In this document: positions 42,220 through 49,568 of the stretch, in pieces | Position numbering within the stretch: position 1 is the first letter of the stretch | Layout: each line of letters begins with the position of its first letter | Program-made: the position numbers and the translations under genes | The notes under the pieces: model-generated | Told to the model about the DNA's origin: nothing | The model's database searches: none | The model's input: the letters and a program-made list of their open reading frames with translations, nothing else | Source: CAZOWL01 sp964583605 | GTDB taxonomy: Bacteria; Pseudomonadota; Gammaproteobacteria; Chromatiales; Chromatiaceae | DNA length: 56,278 nt | Direction: 5' to 3' | NCBI GenBank assembly: GCA_964583605.1 | Contig: CAZOWL010000017.1 | Coordinates: forward strand, 1 to 56,278

Positions 42220-42891
42220 ATGGGTCCATTGCGCCTCAACCTGCCCGCGATTGATGCCTCCCTGCGCGAGGTGCAGGCCGATTTCGACAGGGTCAACCGG
42301 ACCCTTTCGGCGCCGCGCGACCCAATGACAGATGAGGTTCGCGAGAACATGCTCTCCGGCTACCGGGGCGTAGACGAGGCGCTGGCGCAGGGCCTTGATG
42401 CCTTTGGCCGCGGCCATTCCGCTTGGCTCTTGGAGCTCAACACCCGCGTCCTGTGCGGCACCGACGAGACCAGGCGCGAGGAGTTTGCGCCGCACATCGA
42501 GGCGACGGCGCGCTATTTCTATCAGGATCATGGTGCCGGCGTGGGGGCCTTCATCGAGTGGCTGGAGCGTCATGCCGGGGATAGTGTCTGGAGACGGGCC
42601 GCCGGGGCTTACATCCATATCTTGAGCCGGCCGCAGCTTTTCATCGAGGGCAACCACCGAGCCGGTGCACTCATCATGAGCTACATCCTGGCGCGCGAGG
42701 GCCAGCCACCGTTCGTTCTCTCCGTCGAGAACGCCAAGGCCTACTTCGATCCATCGAGCCTGGTGAAAGAGTCGCACCGAGACAGCCTCACCCTCTTGAT
42801 CCGCACGCCCAAGCTCAAGAAGCGCTTTGCGGCGCTGCTCAAGAATCATGCGAGCGGCGGCTACTTGATCTCGGGTCCAGCACCGGTTTAG
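42220..42891 (+). CDS. Fic-like domain protein with a degenerate motif
   Basis: From ATG 42220 the product has 223 residues; the frame opens earlier at 42094. The segment IHILSRPQLFIEGNHRAGALIMSYIL resembles the Fic core HPFxDGNGRxGR with a helix following. However, the catalytic His is replaced (RPQLF) and the third Gly/Asn region reads GNHRAG. AMP transfer by the usual mechanism therefore seems unlikely. An N-terminal helical part contains VRENMLSGYRGVDEALAQG. It follows the broken pstS2 by 129 bp, suggesting a phosphate-related role; that is inference. Confidence 0.6.
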   Translation: MGPLRLNLPAIDASLREVQADFDRVNRTLSAPRDPMTDEVRENMLSGYRGVDEALAQGLDAFGRGHSAWLLELNTRVLCGTDETRREEFAPHIEATARYFYQDHGAGVGAFIEWLERHAGDSVWRRAAGAYIHILSRPQLFIEGNHRAGALIMSYILAREGQPPFVLSVENAKAYFDPSSLVKESHRDSLTLLIRTPKLKKRFAALLKNHASGGYLISGPAPV

Positions 42892-43057
42892 GACCAATTC
42901 ACCCTCATTACGTACGAGAGGATCTGCCCACTGATGACTCCTATTGAAGCCTTTTGCAGCCGGAGAATCCGCCGTAGATGTGATCGAAATCAGGGGCGGA
43001 ACGTTTCTGTGGGGGCAAGTGATCGCTGTTCGGCGATACTTAGGCGGAGGTGGGTTA

Positions 43058-43565
43058 TTGAAAAGGATCTGCGCTATGGTACGTCGGTTGAGCTCGATCT
43101 TCTTCTTGACCGTGCTGCCGATGGCATCCAGCACGGCTTTCGCATATGGCGAGGGGCTCGCGGCGAGCTATGCCGAGCTCTTCGCATCGGTAGCAGGGCC
43201 CAAAGTCGGTAAGGAATTCCATTTCATTACACCAGAGGCCCTGGTCGACAGGATCAAGGCCCGGGAGCCCATTGTTTCACTAGACGTACGAACCCCCGCG
43301 GAGACAGCAATCTTTGCCTTCGCGTTGCCTGGGAGTCTTGCCATTCCACTGAACGAATTGTTTCTTTCGCAGAATCTTATCCGCATCCCCAGGGACCGCC
43401 CGGTTGTGGTGCTCTGCCAGTCGGCGGCGCTTTCCTCCGCTGCCGGTACTGCATTGCGGCATATCGGCTTCGACAACCGTGTATATACTCAAGGGCGGCT
43501 ATAAGCTCTTGAGCGCGTATCTGGACGCAAAGACCGCGAACACGCCGTCGGCGATGAGTGAATAG
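43058..43565 (+). pseudogene. Exported rhodanese-like protein, frameshifted near its end
   Basis: A TTG start at 43058 with GGAGG seven bases upstream gives MKRICAMVRRLSSIFFLTVLP..AFA, a Sec signal peptide; ATG 43076 is the alternative. The mature chain has a rhodanese fold: FITPEALVDRIKAREPIVSLDVRTPAE, LPGSLAIPLNEL and active-site Cys in VVVLCQSAALSSAAG. The original frame ends VYTQGRL at 43504. The neighbouring frame instead reads VYILKGGYKLLSAYLDAKTA to 43565, the expected rhodanese C-terminus (VYxLKGG). One extra C in GACAACCGTG (~43480) would account for it. Confidence 0.75.
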
Positions 43566-43645
43566 CCGGGGAAATAGAGCAGGAGTCGGGGCCAGTTCTC
43601 GCATCTTAGCGTTTCTTCCCGCCCCGAGAAGGGGCGTCCTCACTG

Positions 43646-43846
43646 CTACGCACGACGCGACAACACGAGAATTGAACCTGGCCCGAAGAGCGCGCCGGTA
43701 AGGCGCGAAGCCCAGCCGTCGGCGGCGCCACCCCAGGCCAAAAGGATGGCCACCGAGCCTGGGAGCAGGAAGTAGGAGGCGAACGCCAGGGAAAGATTGG
43801 CGGGATAGGCCAGACCGAATGGACAACGCATGGTGGGTGTAATCAC
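43646..43846 (-). pseudogene. Fragment with one hydrophobic stretch, unrecognised
   Basis: A 66-codon frame on the minus strand contains NLSLAFASYFLLPGSVAILLAWG, a plausible membrane span, followed by WASRLTGALFGPGSILVL. It has no good ribosome-binding site and lies downstream of the ceramidase pseudogene on the same strand. It may be the tail of another decayed gene. Weak evidence. Confidence 0.25.
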
Positions 43847-43921
43847 TGATCACGTTCGCCGGCTTGGGGTAAACGGGGCACCAACCCATCCGCGCCGATT
43901 GGCCCGGATGGGATTCCGAAC

Positions 43922-44318
43922 TCAGCGAAAGACCGTACCTATCGCGTCCGCCGGCGTCAGCACGAGCAGTCCAAAGCTCGTCACCCGGTAGGCGAGCCAC
44001 AGCAGCGCCAGCCCCACCCACCTCAAGCCCAGCGCCCGCCAGCTAAAGGCCATTGGATACAGGTGGATGAAGAGGGTGATGGGGAGCGCGTCCGCAAGCA
44101 GTCCTCAGGGTGTCGCGAAGATGTGCCAGAGTCCGTTGCCGATGCCGATGGCGCCGAGCAGCCCGGTCAGAAGCCAAAGATCCCAGCCGGTGCGCCAGCC
44201 GAGGCAGGCGTCCCCGCAACCGCCACCCAACGGCTACAGCCGCGACGATAAACGCCAGGTTGGTCAGGGCATTGATCGGCTCCGCCAAGAGGCCGGCGGC
44301 ACCGGTGCGATCGCAGTA
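43922..44318 (-). pseudogene. Ceramidase family pseudogene
   Basis: Stitched across frames on the minus strand, the sequence reads CDRTGAAGLLAEPINALTNLAFIVAAVA, then WDLWLLTGLLGAIGIGNGLWHIFATP, GLLADALPITLFIHLYPMAFSWRALGLRWVGLALLWLAYRVTSFGLLVLTPADA. These are the blocks of bacterial ceramidase-like membrane proteins. At least two frame changes and an in-frame TGA interrupt it. Its 5' end abuts the terminator of tRNA-Pro and the C-terminal part is lost. Non-functional. Confidence 0.7.
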
Positions 44319-44328
44319 GAACGAAAAA

Positions 44329-44355
44329 CGGCTCAGGGACGAATCACCTAAGCCG
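44329..44355 (-). terminator. Rho-independent terminator of tRNA-Pro
   Basis: On the minus strand, CGGCTTAGG pairs with CCTGAGCCG (one G-U) around a 9-nt loop and is followed by TTTTT. It begins 9 bp after the tRNA CCA end. A very similar hairpin lies in the island at 18258-18284. Confidence 0.85.
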
Positions 44356-44363
44356 GTGTGTTT

Positions 44364-44440
<77 letters not shown>

Positions 44441-44548
44441 GAACGCGCTCGAGAATAGTGGGCGCGTGGTTTTGTGTCAAATCGCGGGCGGCATTGTGCC
44501 GTCTCCATCTCGCCGGGCACCTCGTCGTGGCGCGCCTGCCGAAAGCCT

Positions 44549-45646
44549 TTACCGCAACCCAAGCCGCCGCGCCATACGACGGCTCCAGTAGCTATCCGAG
44601 TAGAGGATGATGAAGACGGCGGCTAGCACCAGGAGCTGGTACCACAGGCTCCCGAGCCACATTGGGGTAACGCCTCGCTCGAGCCAGGACTCGGCGAAAC
44701 GTTGCAGGTTGAAGAAGCACAGATAGGTGAGGAACGCGAGCGTCACGCGTCCCGTGCTCCGTTGGCGGGGCGATGTGAAGCTGAGCGGTACAGCGATGAT
44801 CCCAAGGGTGAATATCGCCAGCGGGCCGGCGAACCGGCTTTCGAGCTCGGCGCGGTCCTCGCGTTGTGAGGATCCGATCAGCTCTCCCGTCGGTTTGCCG
44901 GATCGCTTGGTTCCCGGTGGCTTGAGGATCCGCGACTCGATCCAAATCCGGTAGGTTCTGAACTCGCCGATGCTGTAGTCGGCCGCGCCGGGATTGCCGT
45001 CGTAGCGGCGCCCGTTGAGCAGCGTGACCAGATGATCGCCAGACGCCTCGTCCAGCTGATGAAAGCCCTCGTCGCTGACGACGAGGCGCTCGACTGGACC
45101 ACGTCGATCGTGGATGAAGATATCGCGCAATCGTCGTCCACTGTGGATTTCTCCGATGTAGAGGGTGACTGCCCCATTGAATTGCTGATAGAAGCGGCCG
45201 GCTTGGAGTCCCGCGATCTGATAGCCGCGATCTAGCTGCTGAGTGCGAATCTCCTGGATTCTCGCCACCGCGTCCGGCTTGACCTCGAGCTCGAGCCAAA
45301 GGGTCAGGGCCGCCAGTGGCAAAGCGACATAGAGAAGCGCCCGGTAGATCCGCCAGGCGCCGACGCCGCCGGCATTCAGCGCGATCAGCTCGCTGTCACG
45401 TGCCATGCGCCCGATGGCCACGATCACGGCGAGGAAAAAGGCCGGCGGCATCAGGCTGGGTGTCGTGCGACTCATCTCCAGCAGGAGAAAGCGCATGACC
45501 TCATTGGCGTTGAGCGCCCCCAGGTTGGCCTCCTCGAATATCCGAAGGAGCATCAGGCCCGTCACGATCAGCATCAGGGTGCCAATGATGGCGAGCAGTG
45601 TCTTGAGCACCTCTCTGACGAGGTAGCGATCGATCAAAGGCAGCAC
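44549..45646 (-). CDS. lptF: LPS export permease LptF
   Basis: LptF and LptG form the membrane part of the LptB2FG machine that extracts LPS from the inner membrane. The 365-residue protein has paired N-terminal helices (YLVREVLKTLLAIIGTLMLIVTGLML), a periplasmic jellyroll (AGRFYQQFNGAVTLYIGEIHSGRRLRDIFIHD) and C-terminal helices. PLSFTSPRQRSTGR between the last helices is typical of LptF (PLSxxxPRxGR). The start is GTG at 45646 with a GGAG site. lptG, usually next, is absent; tRNA-Pro lies downstream. A 57-bp gap separates it from cobF, so it may be read with the cob genes. Confidence 0.88.
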   Translation of the reverse strand: MLPLIDRYLVREVLKTLLAIIGTLMLIVTGLMLLRIFEEANLGALNANEVMRFLLLEMSRTTPSLMPPAFFLAVIVAIGRMARDSELIALNAGGVGAWRIYRALLYVALPLAALTLWLELEVKPDAVARIQEIRTQQLDRGYQIAGLQAGRFYQQFNGAVTLYIGEIHSGRRLRDIFIHDRRGPVERLVVSDEGFHQLDEASGDHLVTLLNGRRYDGNPGAADYSIGEFRTYRIWIESRILKPPGTKRSGKPTGELIGSSQREDRAELESRFAGPLAIFTLGIIAVPLSFTSPRQRSTGRVTLAFLTYLCFFNLQRFAESWLERGVTPMWLGSLWYQLLVLAAVFIILYSDSYWSRRMARRLGLR

Positions 45647-45703
45647 GTTCTCCGCCTAGGGACCAAGTCTGATGGTTGACGGTGGATGCCTGAGGGAGGG
45701 GTC

Positions 45704-46474
45704 TCAGTCGTCACGACGTTCGTTGCGCAGCAGGTAGACGTCCATGATCCAGCCCTTCTCTGCCTTCGCGCGCTGCACCTCCTCTTCGAGCTCGACGGCG
45801 ATATCTCTCAGTCGTCCTGAGATCAGCCTCTCGTCCGTAGTACCAAGATAGGCGCCCCAGTAGATCGTCAGCTCGGAGTCGGCGAATTGCCGGAAGGCGG
45901 CATTGGAGTCGAGCATCACCACGGCATTCTGGACGGCATTGGGCGCGGTGTCCGCGAGACGCCGCGCAGTGGTGATGCGGATTTCCTCGCCGATCCGATT
46001 TAGCGTGATCCGATGCTTCGCCGCGAGGGCCTGGACGCTGGTGATCCCGGGGATCACCTCATAGTCGAGGTCGCCGCAAGTCTGCTCGCGAATCCCAGCC
46101 AACATGGTCAAGGTGCTGTCGTAGAGCGCCGGATCGCCCCAGATCAGCAGGGCGCCGCATTCGCCATCCGCAAGCTCATCACGTATCAGCCCAGCCAGGA
46201 CGTCGCGTTTGGCGCGGTGCCAGTCCGCGACCTGCTCGCAGTAGCGGCCGGGGCCGGTCTGTCGCACGGGGCTCTTTGCGGTGGCGATCCGATACGGCTT
46301 CTCCGTTGCATAGCGCCGCAGAATCTCCTCGCGGAGATGCAGTAGCTCGTCCTTGCCCGCTCCGTCTTTCTCGAGAAAGAAAAAGACGTCGACCTGATTG
46401 ATCGCCCTGATCGCCTGTACCGTCAGGTATTCTGCATCGCCGGGGCCGATGCCGATCAACAATACTTGTTTCAT
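45704..46474 (-). CDS. cobF: Precorrin-6A synthase (deacetylating) CobF
   Basis: CobF methylates precorrin-5 at C1 with loss of the acetyl group, in the oxygen-dependent (late cobalt insertion) cobalamin route. The 256-residue protein starts MKQVLLIGIGPGDAEYLTVQAI, the SAM-methyltransferase GxGPGDxxxLT motif. LIWGDPALYDST and EVIPGITSVQALAAKH are conserved. The start overlaps the cobU stop (ATGA). The frame continues upstream but only through cobU. An aerobic-route enzyme in a phototroph with anaerobic BchE is noteworthy but not unprecedented. Confidence 0.93.
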   Translation of the reverse strand: MKQVLLIGIGPGDAEYLTVQAIRAINQVDVFFFLEKDGAGKDELLHLREEILRRYATEKPYRIATAKSPVRQTGPGRYCEQVADWHRAKRDVLAGLIRDELADGECGALLIWGDPALYDSTLTMLAGIREQTCGDLDYEVIPGITSVQALAAKHRITLNRIGEEIRITTARRLADTAPNAVQNAVVMLDSNAAFRQFADSELTIYWGAYLGTTDERLISGRLRDIAVELEEEVQRAKAEKGWIMDVYLLRNERRDD

Positions 46475-46998
46475 CCTGCGAGCGGCTCCCCTTTCAGCAC
46501 ATGTGGCAGCCCCGCGATGGTGAAGGTGACGCGGTCGCAGCGCACAGCGACGGCCTGGTGCAGCTGGCCGATTGCGTCGCAGAAGCGGCGCGTCAGCTCG
46601 CCGAGCGGGATGATACCGAGCCCGGTCTCGTTGCTGACGAGAATGAGATGGCCCGGTAGCCGGGGCAGGACTTCCAGGAAGCTGTCTTGCGACCTGTTGG
46701 AAGTGACCTCGTCGAAATCCCAGAGGAGGCGTGTCAGCCACAGGGTCAGGCAATCGACCAATAGGCAGCGGCCCGGCGCGGCCAGTCTCTCGAGCGTCGG
46801 CCCCAGATCTGCATCGACCTCGACTAGGCCCCAATCGGCCGGGCGGCGCGCCCGATGCTGCGCGATGCGCCGCCTCATTTCGTCGTCGCTAGCGCGTGCT
46901 GTTGCCACATAGGTTACGGGCAGGCCCGAATCTGTGGCCAAGCGCTCCGCCAGACGACTCTTACCGGATCGGACCCCGCCTAAAATCAGCTCCTTCAA
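46471..46998 (-). CDS. cobU: Adenosylcobinamide kinase / guanylyltransferase CobU (CobP)
   Basis: This bifunctional enzyme phosphorylates adenosylcobinamide and adds GMP, activating it for nucleotide-loop assembly. The 175-residue protein has P-loop LILGGVRSGKSRLAE, the YVATARASDDEM segment, and the family motif VSNETGLGIIPLG. The catalytic His lies in RIAQHRARR. It overlaps cobF by 4 bp and follows cbiB by 65 bp. Confidence 0.95.
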   Translation of the reverse strand: MKELILGGVRSGKSRLAERLATDSGLPVTYVATARASDDEMRRRIAQHRARRPADWGLVEVDADLGPTLERLAAPGRCLLVDCLTLWLTRLLWDFDEVTSNRSQDSFLEVLPRLPGHLILVSNETGLGIIPLGELTRRFCDAIGQLHQAVAVRCDRVTFTIAGLPHVLKGEPLAG

Positions 46999-47063
46999 CC
47001 CTTTCTCACCTCTGTATTGCCGCCGCGCTCAGCGCTGGAACCGCGCCAACGGCGGATCGAGCG

Positions 47064-47960
47064 TTACCAGGCCGTGCTCAGGACCTCGGCAGCTATCACG
47101 ACTAGCCACAGCCAGACGGCCCGCCTGAGGAGACCGAGCGCCCGCTCGATGTCCTTAGCGGCGACCGGCTCGCCGACCCCGAGCGGAGGCCTGTTGACGA
47201 CCTGGCCATCGTAGACCGCCGCGCCGCCGAGGCGCACGCGCAGAGCGCCGGCCCCAGCGGCCATGACCGGGCCGGCGTTCGGGCTCATCCAGGCTCGCCC
47301 CTGACGGCGCCAGCAATCGAACGCGCGGCGTGCATCGCCCGACAAGGCATAAGCCAACGCCGTCAGGCGCGCCGGGACCCAATTGAGCAGATCGTCCAGC
47401 CGCGCCGCGGCCCGGCCGAACCGATTGTAACGGCTTGTGCGGTAGCCCCACATGGCGTCGAGCGTGTTGACGAGGCGGTAGGCGACGACTCCCGGGGCGC
47501 CGGCCGCGAGGTACCAGAACAGGGCCCCGAACAGGGCGTCGTTGCCGTTTTCCAGGACTGATTCCACGGCGGCCTTGGTTATGCCAGCGGCGTCCAAGCC
47601 CTGGGTATCGCGGCTCACCAGGAAGGCAACGCGCTTGCGGGCCTCGGCCAGGTCCTCGGCCTTAAGTGCGGAGGAGACGGCCCTGGCATGCTCGGCGAGG
47701 CTGCGCCAACCGGTCGCCAGGTAGAGCACCAGCAGCTCGACGAGCCAACCGAGCAGCCAAACACTTGCAGCGGCAGCGAGTAGCACGGGCGGCAGAACGA
47801 GGAGGAGCGTCAGCGAGGCGCCGCGCCAGAGCGAGTCGGCATAGAGGCGCGCCTCGGCGTGCAACGCCAGCCGGCCAAAGAGCTCCAGAGGATGCCAGCG
47901 GGGCGGCTCGCCGAGCCAGCGATCGAGCAGCAGCGCCGCCAGCGCAATGGCAGCGGTCAT
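47064..47960 (-). CDS. cbiB: Adenosylcobinamide-phosphate synthase CbiB (CobD)
   Basis: This inner-membrane enzyme attaches aminopropanol (or its phosphate) to adenosylcobyric acid. From ATG 47960 it has 298 residues with several membrane segments. Motifs include LLLDRWLGEPPRWHPL, VSRDTQGLD, ESVLENGNDALFGALFWYL and LDAMWGYRTSRYNRFG. The longer frame to 48125 lies inside cobB, and the chosen ATG overlaps the cobB stop by 4 bp. Confidence 0.93.
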   Translation of the reverse strand: MTAAIALAALLLDRWLGEPPRWHPLELFGRLALHAEARLYADSLWRGASLTLLLVLPPVLLAAAASVWLLGWLVELLVLYLATGWRSLAEHARAVSSALKAEDLAEARKRVAFLVSRDTQGLDAAGITKAAVESVLENGNDALFGALFWYLAAGAPGVVAYRLVNTLDAMWGYRTSRYNRFGRAAARLDDLLNWVPARLTALAYALSGDARRAFDCWRRQGRAWMSPNAGPVMAAGAGALRVRLGGAAVYDGQVVNRPPLGVGEPVAAKDIERALGLLRRAVWLWLVVIAAEVLSTAW

Positions 47961-49261
47961 CGTGACCAGGCCGATTGTGTTAGGAAGAATCGCGCGGCGA
48001 CCTCCGGGTTGGAAGGAAAGTAGAGGTGCAGGTAAGAGGCGGTCAGCCGGTCTTGGCGGTAGACGGCCTCCGCGGTGGCGCGACCGTTGGGGCACCGGGC
48101 TCGGGTCAAGGGCTCGAGCGAGCACTCGAGGCGGGAGTGATGAAAGGTGTGGCCACGCAGTCGACCTTCAGGCAGCTCGACCTCCTGCGGCCCCAAAGCG
48201 GCAAGACGCCGCTGCATCCAAGCTTCGCCTGGGAGCAGCCCGGCCATCGGGGCGCCCCTGCCGGTGGCATCGGTTAGCCGCCGAAGTAGATAAAGCATCC
48301 CTCCGCACTCGGCGAGCAGCGGGCGACCATCCGCCACATGCGCCGCGAGGTCTTGTTTGAGTGCGACATTGCCGGACAGAGCATCAAGGTGCAGCTCCGG
48401 GTATCCCCCTGGCAGATAGACAGCATCGGTTGCAGGGAGACGAGCATCGGCGAGCGGTGAGAAAAAGACGAGCTCGGCGCCCATCTCCGCGAGCAATGCC
48501 AGATTGGCCGGATAGAGGAACGCGAAGGCGGCATCGCGGGCGATGGCGATGCGCTGCCCGTGAAGCCAGGGAGCAACCTCGAGATCGGGCGCTAGCGGGA
48601 ATGCGGCGATAGGCGGTTCGGGGCCCGTCCAAACGAGCTGCGCGGCCGCAGCCTCGAGGCGCTGCTCCAGGTCGGTGACCTCTTGGGCCTGCACCAATCC
48701 GAGATGTCGGCTGGGCAGGGCGGCCGCATCGGTGGCCGGGAGGTAACCGAAGGCGGCGAGCCCTGCAGGCAGGGCCTCGAGCAGCATCTCGAAATGCCGC
48801 GCGCTGCTGACGCGGTTGGCCAGCACACCTGCGATGGGCACACGCTCGCGGAAGCTGGCCAGGCCATGTGCGATCGCGCCGAAGGTCTGGGCCATTGCCT
48901 GGCCGTTGATGGCCAGCAGGACCGGGATGCCGAGTCGCTCGGCGATGTCGGCGCTGGATGGGTGTCCGTCGAACAGACCCATCACCCCCTCGATCAGGAT
49001 CAGATCGGCCACGCCAGCAGCGGCGTGCAGCCGTCGCCGGGCATCGGCCTCGCCAGTGATCCAGAGATCGACCGTTTCGACCGGGTGCCCCGAGGCCCGC
49101 TCGAGGATCATCGGGTCGAGGAAATCAGGTCCTGCCTTGAAGACGCGCACCCGCCGTCCGCGATTGCGGAAATACCGGGCCAAGGCCGCGGTGACCGTGG
49201 TCTTGCCTTGCCCCGAGGCGATGGCTCCGATCAACAGGGCCTGACATTGGCGAGTAGTCAT
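47957..49261 (-). CDS. cobB: Cobyrinate a,c-diamide synthase CobB (CbiA)
   Basis: This ATP- and glutamine-dependent enzyme amidates cobyrinic or hydrogenobyrinic acid at a and c. The 434-residue product has a dethiobiotin-synthetase-like P-loop (IGAIASGQGKTTVTAALARYF), FKAGPDFLDPMIL, EGVMGLFDG, and a C-terminal class-I amidotransferase (YLPGGYPELH, LAECGGMLYL with nucleophile Cys). It is first in the cobB-cbiB-cobU-cobF run. No cobalamin riboswitch core was seen upstream. Confidence 0.95.
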   Translation of the reverse strand: MTTRQCQALLIGAIASGQGKTTVTAALARYFRNRGRRVRVFKAGPDFLDPMILERASGHPVETVDLWITGEADARRRLHAAAGVADLILIEGVMGLFDGHPSSADIAERLGIPVLLAINGQAMAQTFGAIAHGLASFRERVPIAGVLANRVSSARHFEMLLEALPAGLAAFGYLPATDAAALPSRHLGLVQAQEVTDLEQRLEAAAAQLVWTGPEPPIAAFPLAPDLEVAPWLHGQRIAIARDAAFAFLYPANLALLAEMGAELVFFSPLADARLPATDAVYLPGGYPELHLDALSGNVALKQDLAAHVADGRPLLAECGGMLYLLRRLTDATGRGAPMAGLLPGEAWMQRRLAALGPQEVELPEGRLRGHTFHHSRLECSLEPLTRARCPNGRATAEAVYRQDRLTASYLHLYFPSNPEVAARFFLTQSAWSR

Positions 49262-49568
49262 CGTGTCGAACGATCATGCGGTGCGCAGGGTACGCGATGC
49301 GTGCCCTGGGCGATATGTTCTAGAGCTGTATGTTCCAGATAAGGACCCAGACCGAGGCGGGCGCGGCGCATTTGGACAGAGACCGATCCGGAGCAGTCCA
49401 AACGGAGCCGGGGCGCGGCGGATCCCAAGCCGTGCCTCCGCGCTCGCGAGCGCTTGGTCTGGAGAGCGGCCAACCGCTCCACCGCGACCTGTCCAGGCCA
49501 GCTGGGCCGCAAGCGAGGTCCTGCGGGGACAGCGAGGATGCCGTCCGGCGGTGGGCTCCAAGCGTTGC
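49262..49568. other. 307-bp gap between metH and cobB
   Basis: Both flanking genes lie on the minus strand. No credible gene and no B12-box core (GCCACTG on the relevant strand) is seen. It presumably contains the cobB promoter. Confidence 0.5.

Noticed and set aside
49262..49568. Cobalamin riboswitch upstream of cobB
   Set aside because: I looked for the B12-box core and its partner helices on the minus strand, here and upstream of metH (53334-53440), and did not find them.
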